This document shows positions 50,117 through 58,065 of a stretch of 58,653 nucleotides of DNA, one piece after another. This DNA is from Bacilli bacterium (GTDB lineage: Bacteria > Bacillota_I > Bacilli_A > RF39 > UBA660), in contig JAFQES010000005.1 in assembly GCA_017398945.1 (NCBI GenBank), positions 1-58,653 on the forward strand, given 5' to 3'. The translations under genes were made by a program, and so were the position numbers. The notes under the pieces were generated by a model. It was not told the origin of the DNA, searched no databases, and saw nothing but the letters and a program-made list of their open reading frames with translations. Within the stretch, counting starts at the first letter, position 1, and every line of letters begins with the position of its first letter.

Positions 50117-51419
50117 CAGCTTTGTTTTTAAATTGTAAAATAATTGGTGTTCCTGTAAAATCAAAATTCTCTCTAATTTTATTTTCTAGATATCTTTCGT
50201 AACTAAAATGAACTAATCCCTTATTATTAACTTGGAATGTAAACTTAGGCGGTTTAACTCCCGTTTGAGAAACAAAATATATCTTTAATCTTTTTCCTTT
50301 ATACGAAGGTGCTGGATGTAAGGCAGCTGCTTCTGTAATTATATCATTTAATAAAGACGTTTTTATCTCTTTATGATTATTTTCATATGCACTAATAATT
50401 TCTGGCATTAGCATATGAATTCTTTTTTTATTTAGCGCTGATAAAAATACTAACTTAGTATAAGGAATAAATTGAAAATTACTTTCAATATCCTTTTTCC
50501 ATTTTTTAATATCCATATTAGGATCTTTTACTGTATCCCATTTATTTACAACTAAAACAATAGCTTTACCAGCATCAGTTGCATAGCTAACTATATGTTT
50601 ATCATGTTCAATAATTCCTGTAGATGCATCAATGACAATAACACATACATCACTACGTTCAATTGCCTTCATACTACGAAGTAAACTATATTTTTCAACT
50701 TCTTCATATATTTTACCTTTTTTTCGCATCCCAGCAGTATCAATAGCAATATATTCTTTATGATCATAAGTAAATTTAGTATCGATAGCATCTCTTGTTG
50801 TTCCGGCTACATCACTTACAATTACTCTTTCTTCATTTAGTAAAGCATTTATTAAACTACTTTTACCGACATTAGGACGACCAATAATACAAAACTTTAA
50901 GATATCATCTTCTTCATTTTCGCTAGATACATTAATATTTTTAGTAATTTCATCTAAAAGTTCATTAAATCCTAGATTATGTTCTCCACTAACCGCAAAT
51001 ATTTTTTCAAAACCTAGTTCGTAAAATGCATAAATATTATCTTCTCTTTGTTTATTATCAATTTTATTGGCTACCACAATAACTTCTTTATCAGATTTAA
51101 TAAGCATATCTCTAATTTTAAAATCATTATTAGTTAAATCTTCTTTTCCATCAATAACAAATAAGATTAAATCAGATTCTTCAATCGCTAAAGAAGCTTG
51201 AACTTTAATATCTTCATTAAAATCATCTTTACCTAAGTCAATTCCCCCAGTATCAATTAAATCAAATTTTTTATCTTTGTAATTAACAGTTCCATAAATT
51301 CTATCTCTTGTTATGCCGGGAGTATCTAAAATAATTGATTTTTTTTCTTTAATCAATCGATTAAATATAGTACTTTTTCCTACGTTAGGTCTTCCAATTA
51401 AACAAACAGTTTTTGGCAT
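50109..51419 (-). CDS. der: Ribosome-assembly GTPase Der (EngA)
   Basis: Tandem-GTPase factor for 50S maturation. Two G domains: first with GRPNVGKS (about 8-15), DTPGIT, NKID; second with GRPNVGKSSLIN (about 182), DTAGMRKKGK, NKWD; then a KH-like C-terminal domain (LLNDIITEAAALHPAPSYKGKRLKIYF). 436 residues, normal. GGGTGTGGT precedes the ATG. Confidence 0.96.
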   Translation of the reverse strand: MPKTVCLIGRPNVGKSTIFNRLIKEKKSIILDTPGITRDRIYGTVNYKDKKFDLIDTGGIDLGKDDFNEDIKVQASLAIEESDLILFVIDGKEDLTNNDFKIRDMLIKSDKEVIVVANKIDNKQREDNIYAFYELGFEKIFAVSGEHNLGFNELLDEITKNINVSSENEEDDILKFCIIGRPNVGKSSLINALLNEERVIVSDVAGTTRDAIDTKFTYDHKEYIAIDTAGMRKKGKIYEEVEKYSLLRSMKAIERSDVCVIVIDASTGIIEHDKHIVSYATDAGKAIVLVVNKWDTVKDPNMDIKKWKKDIESNFQFIPYTKLVFLSALNKKRIHMLMPEIISAYENNHKEIKTSLLNDIITEAAALHPAPSYKGKRLKIYFVSQTGVKPPKFTFQVNNKGLVHFSYERYLENKIRENFDFTGTPIILQFKNKAEK

Positions 51420-51462
51420 AATACCACACCCTTTAAGTTTGATATTTTATCATATTTATTTA

Positions 51463-51852
51463 TTATTTACAAGCTTCACTTTCTATTGGACCCATTTTAC
51501 CAGTTAACTCTGTTTTATATCTACTATCTTTAGTAATTTTTATTGTACACTCTCCCATAGACATATTGTTTTTAGGATTTTTCAAACAATCATTACTATC
51601 AAGACCTTCGTCAGGAGATACATAACCATTTTCACAAAGCTTATTAATAGTAATCGTTGTTCCGGATGTTAGATTCATCTTTTCAGCATATAATATCGCA
51701 TTTTCTTTAATTAATTTAATTTTAGCATCATACATATTACCTTTAATTTTATTAGATGTTGCTATAATTGCAGGCGTTGCTATAGTAGCTAATAACGCTA
51801 AAATTGCAATAACTCCTAATAGTTCCACTAATGTAAATCCATTTTTCTTCAT
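51463..51852 (-). CDS. Prepilin-like protein
   Basis: A 129-residue pilin starting MKKNGFTLVELLGVIAILAL, a clean type IV prepilin signal (Gly-Phe-Thr-Leu-Val-Glu), then an alpha-helical spine and a C-terminal part with Cys pairs (LCENGYV, DSNDCLKN, GECTI, SEACK), as in ComGC- or TcpA-like proteins. It stands alone between der and engB. One of six prepilin-like proteins in the window. Confidence 0.82.
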   Translation of the reverse strand: MKKNGFTLVELLGVIAILALLATIATPAIIATSNKIKGNMYDAKIKLIKENAILYAEKMNLTSGTTITINKLCENGYVSPDEGLDSNDCLKNPKNNMSMGECTIKITKDSRYKTELTGKMGPIESEACK

Positions 51853-51905
51853 TTAAATCACCCTATCATATTTTTATTATAATTTAGCTTGGTTATTTTA
51901 ACAAG

Positions 51906-51929
51906 TAAAAAAGTTAACTTTCGTTAACT
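51906..51929 (-). terminator. Terminator of engB
   Basis: AGTTAAC (51912-51918) and GTTAACT (51923-51929) form a 7-bp stem with a 4-base loop, followed by six T on the minus strand. The engB stop (51914) lies inside. Confidence 0.7.
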
Positions 51930-52507
51930 AAGTGTCTTTCAATTTCTTTGTAAACTTCTTCTTTTCCTCTTTTTGTTATAGTTGAAAAATTAATAATTTT
52001 ATCATTCTCCGTCAATTTTAAAGTATCTTTAATTAACTTATCTTGTTTTGCCCGAGCATTTTTACTCACTTTATCAGATTTTGTAGCAATTAAAGTTATA
52101 TTTAAATTATAGTACTTTAAAAATTCAAACATTAAGCAATCATCTTCAGTTGGTTTATGGCGATAATCGATTAACATGAATACTTGTTTTAAATTTTCTC
52201 TTGTTTTTAAATACTCTTCAATCATAAGCCCAAACTTTTGGCGTTTATCCTTACCAGCGGCAGCATAACCATAACCAGGAACATCAACCAAATAAAATTC
52301 TTTATTAACTAAGTAAAAGTTCAGGGTTTGAGTTTTTCCAGGTTTAGCACTTGTTCTAGCAAAGTTTTTTCGTTCAATTAGAGTGTTAATAAAACTACTT
52401 TTTCCAACATTACTTCTTCCCACCAACAAAAATTCTGGTAAATTATCGGTTGGATATTGACTTACTCTAACTGCTATATTGGGTAAATCTACTGAATTTA
52501 TTTGCAT
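51914..52507 (-). CDS. engB: Ribosome-biogenesis GTPase EngB (YsxC/YihA)
   Basis: Essential GTPase needed for 50S assembly. G1 GRSNVGKSSFIN (about 29-40), the Thr of G2 in GKTQTLNFY, G3 DVPGYGYA, G4 TKSD, and the EngB-typical RTSAKPGKTQ. 197 residues, normal. In Bacillus engB follows lonA; here it is 39 kb from lon. Confidence 0.95.
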   Translation of the reverse strand: MQINSVDLPNIAVRVSQYPTDNLPEFLLVGRSNVGKSSFINTLIERKNFARTSAKPGKTQTLNFYLVNKEFYLVDVPGYGYAAAGKDKRQKFGLMIEEYLKTRENLKQVFMLIDYRHKPTEDDCLMFEFLKYYNLNITLIATKSDKVSKNARAKQDKLIKDTLKLTENDKIINFSTITKRGKEEVYKEIERHLVNES

Positions 52508-52556
52508 TTAAATCACCTATATATAATTATAGCTTATTTAAATAATTTTTGCAAAT

Positions 52557-53306
52557 TTAGCCTAGCACTATATCTAATGTCATCATTATTACAAAACCAA
52601 CCATTATCCCGATTGTTTTTAAACTAGTTTTATAATTATCATCATCGGGAATAAGTTCTTCTACGACTACATAAATCATTGCTCCAGCAGCAAACGAAAG
52701 TAGATATGGTAAAATTGGAACTAAATAAGCTGCTAGTAAGATTGTTATAATAGCAAAAATGGGTTCTACAATTCCTGATGCCATACCATAATAAAATGAT
52801 TTTAATTTATTAAATCCACTTGCTTTTAATGGTAAAGATATAATGGCACCTTCTGGGAAGTTTTGTACTGCTATTCCAATAGCTAATACGAGAGCACTTG
52901 CTAAATATAAAGAATTCCCATTCGTTAAATATGCTACAAATACCGCTCCCACGGCCATACCTTCAGGAATATTATGCATTGTAACAGCTAGATATAACAT
53001 GTTAGTTTTTTTGTTTTTAACATGACATTTGTTAATATATTTATCTAATACGAGCAAAAATAGCATTCCTGAAACAAACCCAATTACAGCTGGTAAGAAA
53101 CTTAATTTCCCCAAATGACTAGATTTTTCAATTGAAGGAATAATAAGTGACCAAATAGAAGCCGCTATCATAACGCCAGCAGCAAAACCTAAAAGAAATT
53201 TTTGTGATTTTTTATTAATATTATTTTTTAAAAAGAAAACCAAGGCTGCACCTAATGTTGTTCCTACAAAAGGAAGCATTATACCAATAATAGTTAAGTA
53301 ATCCAT
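52557..53306 (-). CDS. ZIP-family metal transporter
   Basis: Imports Zn, Mn or Fe. A 249-residue protein with eight predicted helices. The metal-binding transmembrane segments show MHNIPEGMAVGAVF (helix IV) and AVQNFPEGAIISLPL (helix V), the H-N-x-P-E-G and N-x-P-E-G motifs of the ZIP/GufA branch. The cytoplasmic loop is short with few His residues. GGAGGTT precedes the ATG. The gap 53307-53750 after it holds the toxin-antitoxin locus. Confidence 0.9.
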   Translation of the reverse strand: MDYLTIIGIMLPFVGTTLGAALVFFLKNNINKKSQKFLLGFAAGVMIAASIWSLIIPSIEKSSHLGKLSFLPAVIGFVSGMLFLLVLDKYINKCHVKNKKTNMLYLAVTMHNIPEGMAVGAVFVAYLTNGNSLYLASALVLAIGIAVQNFPEGAIISLPLKASGFNKLKSFYYGMASGIVEPIFAIITILLAAYLVPILPYLLSFAAGAMIYVVVEELIPDDDNYKTSLKTIGIMVGFVIMMTLDIVLG

Positions 53307-53384
53307 AAAAAACCTCCTACTTTTATAGTATGAGTTTTTTTTATTTTGGTTAAATAAGCAAAATGATTTAATATTTTGTCTTGA

Positions 53385-53413
53385 TTGTCAAAATAGATAA
53401 TATGTGTTATTAT
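53385..53413 (+). promoter_or_regulatory. Promoter of the antisense (antitoxin) RNA
   Basis: TTGTCA (53385-53390) and TATTAT (53408-53413) are 17 bases apart, with TG at 53405-53406 as an extended -10. Start expected near 53420. Confidence 0.65.
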
Positions 53414-53419
53414 TGGTAT

Positions 53420-53530
53420 GTAAGCAAGGAATCTTGCATAAAATAAAAAAGGAAACATTCAGTTTTAAGGCACTGAATGTCTACCTACATGGTGAGACAT
53501 TTAAGCTATATGCTTAAGTGTCATTTTTTT
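53420..53530 (+). ncRNA. Candidate antitoxin RNA of a type I toxin-antitoxin module
   Basis: About 110 bases from its own promoter to an 11-bp terminator hairpin (53496-53506 with 53512-53522, one G-U, 5-base loop) followed by seven T. Inside are a GCAAG/CTTGC hairpin and the hairpin ACATTCAGT/ACTGAATGT (53455-53480). It has no open frame with a ribosome-binding site. It overlaps the 3' end of the convergent toxin mRNA over about 80 bases of perfect complementarity, the layout of BsrG/SR4 and TxpA/RatA modules. The assignment as antitoxin is inference from layout. Confidence 0.6.
53446..53480 (-). terminator. Terminator of the toxin mRNA
   Basis: On the minus strand ACATTCAGT (53480-53472 region) and ACTGAATGT (to 53455) form a 9-bp stem with an 8-base loop, followed by TTCCTTTTTT. 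Confidence 0.6.
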
Positions 53531-53657
53531 ATTACTACTATCAAAATGATAAGGAGAAATAAAATGATAGTAATGAGCTTTAGAGCTTTTATTGTAAAAG
53601 TCTTAGTTTTCATTTTCTCAAACCTCCTCTCTATAAGAGATTTGGTAGACACTCAGT
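53472..53657. repeat. 14-bp inverted repeat joining the two ends of the toxin mRNA
   Basis: ACTGAATGTCTACC (53472-53485) and GGTAGACACTCAGT (53644-53657) are complementary with a single G-U. In the minus-strand mRNA the 5' leader and the 3' end would pair, as in hok and aapA toxin mRNAs, where this holds the message closed to ribosomes. Confidence 0.7.
53521..53613 (-). CDS. Candidate type I toxin: 30-residue hydrophobic peptide
   Basis: The peptide starts MKTKTFTIKALKLITIILFL and ends IVVIKK: a basic N-terminus, one membrane-spanning stretch of about 17 hydrophobic residues (L13-I28) and a Lys-Lys end, the design of Fst, Ldr and BsrG-type toxins. GGAGG lies 9 bases before the ATG. A TTGTTC-17-TATAAT promoter is at 53679-53707 and the leader is about 60 bases. 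No sequence family is recognised, so the toxin call rests on gene layout. Confidence 0.6.
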   Translation of the reverse strand: MKTKTFTIKALKLITIILFLLIILIVVIKK

Positions 53658-53678
53658 AACTAAATATTTCCTAATTTA

Positions 53679-53707
53679 ATTATACAATAAGTAGACCTAT
53701 CGAACAA
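53679..53707 (-). promoter_or_regulatory. Promoter of the toxin mRNA
   Basis: On the minus strand TTGTTC (53702-53707) and TATAAT (53679-53684), exactly 17 bases apart; start near 53672. The resulting mRNA would be about 230 bases long. Confidence 0.7.
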
Positions 53708-53718
53708 GATAACAAGTA

Positions 53719-53748
53719 AAAAAAACTTCGTTAAAATTGAAGTTTTTT
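53719..53748. terminator. Terminator of the ABC transporter operon
   Basis: AACTTC (53724-53729) and GAAGTT (53739-53744) with a 9-base loop and A/T runs on both sides, just past the permease stop. Confidence 0.65.
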
Positions 53749-53750
53749 GT

Positions 53751-56663
53751 TTATTCTACACTTTTTAATGATTCAACCATTTTTATTTTCTTTAAGGCAA
53801 AATAAGTGGTTATATTAACAATTAAAGTAAATACAATCGTTAAAACTATTCCATATAAATAACTAGTAATTTTAATCGTTGGATTAAACATTATCATATC
53901 TAGTTCACAAGTTTTAATAATAAAGGTTGTTAAGATTCTTCCTACTCCCATCCCAAATATTAAACTTATGATTGTTAAAATAGTTGTTTCTCTTCCAATA
54001 TAGTTGAATACTTCTTTGTTATAAAAACCTAAAACTTTAATAGTGGCCAACTCTCTTTGTCGTTCACTCATATTGACACTAGCCAAGTTATATAAAACAA
54101 CAAATGCCAATAAATTAGCTGCTACAATTAAAACAATAACAACATATTCAAAGTTTTCCATAGTATTATCAAAGGCATGAGACATAGTTGAAGTAAATGA
54201 TAAACTAGAAACTCCTTCTATTTCTTTTATTTTTTCGGCAAATACTTTTTCCTCTTTTTCCGTCATTTGGATAGTTTTAACTAATACTGAATTATATTCA
54301 TCAGAGTTGTAAACATCTTTATTCATATAAATAAAATGATATAAATAATTTTCCGTAATAGCAGAAACTTTAACTTCATAAGAATCTTCTCCAGATATAA
54401 CTAATTTATCATCTTGTTTTATTCCTAATAAGTTAGCTAACTTTTCACTAATAATTAATCCGTTGGATAAATCAAATGATTCTTGCGTTTTACGATCTTG
54501 TAGTTTAATAAAATTAGTTGTATTATCAAAAGGAACAACTAAAGTAATTGCTTGATTAGTATCATATTCATCTAAAGTAATAGATTCTTTATGAACTTTC
54601 AAAGTTTCTTTAACCTCATCTAATTGATTTAACTTGTTTATTACTTCATCTTTTTTATCATCACCTTCTAAAGAAACTTCTAATTCGTAAGTAAAGATAT
54701 CATTATATTGAGATCCAACCATGCCAGTTATACAATCTCTTAAACCAAAACCAGCAATAATTAATCCTGTACAACCTGAAACACCGATTATGGTCATTAA
54801 CATTCTTTTTTTGTATCTAAAGACATTTCGGAAAGTTACTTTTTGTGTAAATTTTAATCTTTTCCAAATGAATGTTATTCCTTCTAGAATAATTCTTTTA
54901 CCACTTTTAACACTTTTTGGACGCATCAACATAGCTGGTTGTTCTTTTAAGGATTTTTGAGCTACAATGATAGTCGCTCCTAAAGTACATGCTATTGCAC
55001 ATAAAGTTCCCAATAAAGCATAGTAAATATTAAAGCTAATTATTATATCACCAATATTATACATCATTGAATACATTTTAAAGATAATTGTTGGTAATAA
55101 TTTAAATCCAATATGTAAACCAATAATAGAACCAACTAATGTCGCGGTCAAAGCATAGATAATATATTTAAATAAAATCTGACTATTAGAATATCCTAAT
55201 GATTTTAGTGTACCTAATTGACTACGTTCTTCTTCAACCATTCTAGTCATCGAAGTTAAACAAACTAAAATAGCAACGACAAAGAATACTAAAGGAAATA
55301 TTTGACCTAAATTAGCTATTCTTTCCGTATCTTGTTTATACTGATAGTGACCAATATTTGTATCACGATCTAAAACATACCAAGTTGGTTTTTCTAAATT
55401 ATCTATTTCTTCTAATGCATCAACTAACTTTTCTTCAGCTTTAGCAAATTCTTTATTAGCTTTTTTGATATTTGTATTCAACTCTTTTTCAGATTCTTCT
55501 AAAGTTTGTTTCGTACTAACTAACGTTTTTTCAGCTTTCGCAAACTCATTTTGATAATTAACTTTCGTTTGTTCTAAAACTAATAAACCATTACTTATTT
55601 CTTCTTTTTGAATTTCTAAAACAAGCAAATTTTGATTTAAAGTATTTAATGTTTCTTCATCAGTTATGTATGGCAAACTATTTTCAATATTAGTTATTTC
55701 ATTGTTTATTTGAGTTAAACTATTATTTAAAGTTTCTTTTTGAGAAGAATACTCACTATTAAATTTGGTTTTATTAGCTTTTAATTCTTTTAAACCACTT
55801 TCATATTCTTTTTTACCATTACTTAGTTTTGTTTTAGCAGAAGTAATTTCTTTATTAAATTTATCTTTTTCTTTTTTTAATTTTAAAGCGCTATCATTAT
55901 ATTCTTCTAAAGCTTTATTTTTTTCATTGTCATATCTTTTCTCAGCAAATCCCGTAGTTATTTCTTCTAATTTTTTAACTTCTGTTTCTACTAACGCATC
56001 ATATTCTTTACTAAAAGTATCTAAATTGACCAGCCTTATTACTGCTTCCGTATAATAATCAGTATCAAATTCACTTTCTAAAACGTAAATAAAATAATTG
56101 ATTTTTCCGGAAGATAAATTAGTTGTACCTCTTTCTAAAGATATATATAAAGGGGTTTTAACTATACCAACAACTTCATATTTCTTAGTCTTTAAATTAT
56201 CATCATTAACAATTAATTCTTCACCTATTTGATGTAGTGTAGTAACATCGCTATAATCAACAACACATTCATTTTCACTTTCGGGAAGTCTTCCTTCAAT
56301 TACCGATAAATTATTAATTTTTTTGTCTTTATTATAAGATAAAACTTTAACAGCATCTTTATTTTCGTCTTCTTTAGAATTAACTAAAGCATCTAAAGTT
56401 TTTATTCCTTCTACGTTATAACCTTGTTCTTGTAAGTAAGCTATTTCTTCTTCAGTAACACCCCATGTAGACAATAGATTTATATCTTGAAAATTAGTTT
56501 CTTCATAATAATTATTTAAAGTATCTTGCATATCAGGACTAGTAGCTTTAATACCAGCAAAGAAACCTACTCCTAATAATACTATCGCTAATATTGATAT
56601 GAATCTTTTATAACTTTTTTTGATGGAAACAAAACTTTCTTTTATTAAAGTTTTCATTACCAT
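53751..56663 (-). CDS. FtsX-family ABC transporter permease with a long coiled-coil outside domain
   Basis: A 970-residue permease: one N-terminal transmembrane helix (about 20-40), a large outside region with a MacB-like core (about 40-230) and a long Lys/Glu coiled coil (about 230-420), then three FtsX helices (about 445-560), a second outside domain (about 640-800) and three more FtsX helices (about 830-960). FtsX domains are recognised by FVVAILVCLTSMTRMVEEERSQLGTLKSLGYS and ADLLAFVVLYNLASVNMSERQRELATIKVLGF-like segments. It forms an operon with the ATPase (7-base overlap). Substrate unknown; a mechano-transmission type transporter is likely. Confidence 0.88.
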   Translation of the reverse strand: MVMKTLIKESFVSIKKSYKRFISILAIVLLGVGFFAGIKATSPDMQDTLNNYYEETNFQDINLLSTWGVTEEEIAYLQEQGYNVEGIKTLDALVNSKEDENKDAVKVLSYNKDKKINNLSVIEGRLPESENECVVDYSDVTTLHQIGEELIVNDDNLKTKKYEVVGIVKTPLYISLERGTTNLSSGKINYFIYVLESEFDTDYYTEAVIRLVNLDTFSKEYDALVETEVKKLEEITTGFAEKRYDNEKNKALEEYNDSALKLKKEKDKFNKEITSAKTKLSNGKKEYESGLKELKANKTKFNSEYSSQKETLNNSLTQINNEITNIENSLPYITDEETLNTLNQNLLVLEIQKEEISNGLLVLEQTKVNYQNEFAKAEKTLVSTKQTLEESEKELNTNIKKANKEFAKAEEKLVDALEEIDNLEKPTWYVLDRDTNIGHYQYKQDTERIANLGQIFPLVFFVVAILVCLTSMTRMVEEERSQLGTLKSLGYSNSQILFKYIIYALTATLVGSIIGLHIGFKLLPTIIFKMYSMMYNIGDIIISFNIYYALLGTLCAIACTLGATIIVAQKSLKEQPAMLMRPKSVKSGKRIILEGITFIWKRLKFTQKVTFRNVFRYKKRMLMTIIGVSGCTGLIIAGFGLRDCITGMVGSQYNDIFTYELEVSLEGDDKKDEVINKLNQLDEVKETLKVHKESITLDEYDTNQAITLVVPFDNTTNFIKLQDRKTQESFDLSNGLIISEKLANLLGIKQDDKLVISGEDSYEVKVSAITENYLYHFIYMNKDVYNSDEYNSVLVKTIQMTEKEEKVFAEKIKEIEGVSSLSFTSTMSHAFDNTMENFEYVVIVLIVAANLLAFVVLYNLASVNMSERQRELATIKVLGFYNKEVFNYIGRETTILTIISLIFGMGVGRILTTFIIKTCELDMIMFNPTIKITSYLYGIVLTIVFTLIVNITTYFALKKIKMVESLKSVE

Positions 56664-57358
56664 TCAACCCTTTCAACATCTACTGGTTTTTGATTAATTT
56701 TTTCTTCGATAACAGTTCCATTTTTGAACGAAATTATTTTATCTGCTATTGGAGCTATAGCACTATTATGAGTGATTATAATTACAGTAATACCTTTTTT
56801 ATGAGCAGTATCTGCTAGTAGTTTTAAAATTTGTTTTCCCGTATTGTAATCTAATGCACCAGTCGGTTCATCAGCAAGTAAGATCTTCGGATTTTTTGCA
56901 ATGGCTCTGGCAATAGCAACCCTTTGCTGTTCTCCACCAGATAACTGGCTAGGAAAGTTGTTTAATCTTTTTGCTAGCCCAACGCTTTCTAGTACTTCTT
57001 TAGCAGGTAATGGTTTTTTACTAATTTCGGTTGCTAGTTCAACGTTTTCTAACGCAGTTAAATTTTGCACCAAATTATAAAATTGAAAAACAAAACCAAT
57101 ATCTTCACGACGATATTTAATTAATTTTTTCTTTTTATATTTAGTAATATCTTTATTTGCAACAATGATTTTTCCTTCCGTAGCATTATCCATTCCCCCT
57201 AAGATATTTAAAGCAGTTGTCTTTCCTGCTCCAGATGGTCCTAAAATTACAGCTAACTGTCCTTGCTCGATGGAAAAATTAGCATTATCTAAGGCGTGAA
57301 CCTTTACTTCTCCCGTATCATATATTTTTGAAACATTTTTAAATTCAATATAAGCCAT
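56657..57358 (-). CDS. ABC transporter ATP-binding protein (MacB/LolD type)
   Basis: The ATPase of the FtsX-type transporter. Walker [10 protein letters not shown] (about 40-48), Q-loop [11 protein letters not shown], signature [19 protein letters not shown], Walker [13 protein letters not shown] and the switch His in VIIITHN. 233 residues from the ATG at 57358; a GTG three codons earlier lies in the ribosome-binding site GAGTGAT. The permease start lies inside its end. Confidence 0.93.
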   Translation of the reverse strand: MAYIEFKNVSKIYDTGEVKVHALDNANFSIEQGQLAVILGPSGAGKTTALNILGGMDNATEGKIIVANKDITKYKKKKLIKYRREDIGFVFQFYNLVQNLTALENVELATEISKKPLPAKEVLESVGLAKRLNNFPSQLSGGEQQRVAIARAIAKNPKILLADEPTGALDYNTGKQILKLLADTAHKKGITVIIITHNSAIAPIADKIISFKNGTVIEEKINQKPVDVERVEW

Positions 57359-57421
57359 AATAATCACTCTTTCTTTAGTAATGTATTATAGCACTTTTTA
57401 ATCTAAAATACAAAAATTCAT

Positions 57422-58024
57422 TTAGATTATAGTTTCATCATCCACAATATAATAAATATTTTTATTTACAATTTGTTTTTTATGATATATGGCGTATGAA
57501 AACAATTCAATATTATGCTTGTGACAATAGCTTATTATTTTATCATTTATAAAGTCATTTATATAACAAATAAAATCATAATTATAATTAACTTCTGTAT
57601 TTATTAAGTAATTTAAAATTCCTAATTTAAATGGACAATTTAATTTTTTTAATTCTTTTATTACATTGCCATGAAAACTCATAACATAAATATCTTTATT
57701 AGAATATTTATTTAATACTTTTATAAAACTTTGATAATTTATTTTATAATCTTTTATTTCTATTAAAATAATTTTATTAGTATCTAGTTTTAAAACATCT
57801 AATAATAAAGGTATATCAGTTTTTATTTCATTGTAATCATAATTAGAAATAAATTTATCATTATGCAATAAATTATGATGAATAACAAATTTCTTGTCTT
57901 TGGTTTGTCTTACATCTAGTTCAAAACCAACATAATTTTCATCATAAATAGCTTTAATAAAAGCTGCTAAAGTATTTTCTTTTATATCTTTAGTTACAAC
58001 TCCACGATGAGCAATTAATTTCAA
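57422..58024 (-). CDS. Glycerophosphodiester phosphodiesterase (GDPD)
   Basis: Splits glycerophosphodiesters to glycerol-3-phosphate and an alcohol. LIAHRGVVTKDIKENTLAAF, GFELDVRQTKDKKFVIHHNLL and IEIKDY carry the catalytic His pair and the metal-binding Glu/Asp residues of the TIM barrel. At 200 residues it is shorter than the usual 240-250 and the later barrel strands are weakly conserved. I place the start at the TTG at 58024, with AGGTGATTTTT upstream, which leads directly into the LIAHRG strand. Cytoplasmic, no signal peptide. Confidence 0.82.
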   Translation of the reverse strand: MKLIAHRGVVTKDIKENTLAAFIKAIYDENYVGFELDVRQTKDKKFVIHHNLLHNDKFISNYDYNEIKTDIPLLLDVLKLDTNKIILIEIKDYKINYQSFIKVLNKYSNKDIYVMSFHGNVIKELKKLNCPFKLGILNYLINTEVNYNYDFICYINDFINDKIISYCHKHNIELFSYAIYHKKQIVNKNIYYIVDDETII

Positions 58025-58065
58025 AAAAATCACCTATTTAATTATATAGATGATTTTTTTATTTA

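Noticed and set aside
53420-53530. Riboswitch in front of a small gene
   Set aside because: The two hairpins match no riboswitch family I know; the convergent layout with a promoter on each strand is explained better by an antisense RNA.
53477-53659. Plus-strand open frame of 60 codons over the toxin locus
   Set aside because: Its N-terminal half lies inside the antisense RNA and its terminator. The opposite strand has a stronger ribosome-binding site, a consensus promoter and a fitting hydrophobic peptide. An internal ATG with AAGGAG exists at 53564, so a plus-strand peptide cannot be fully excluded.
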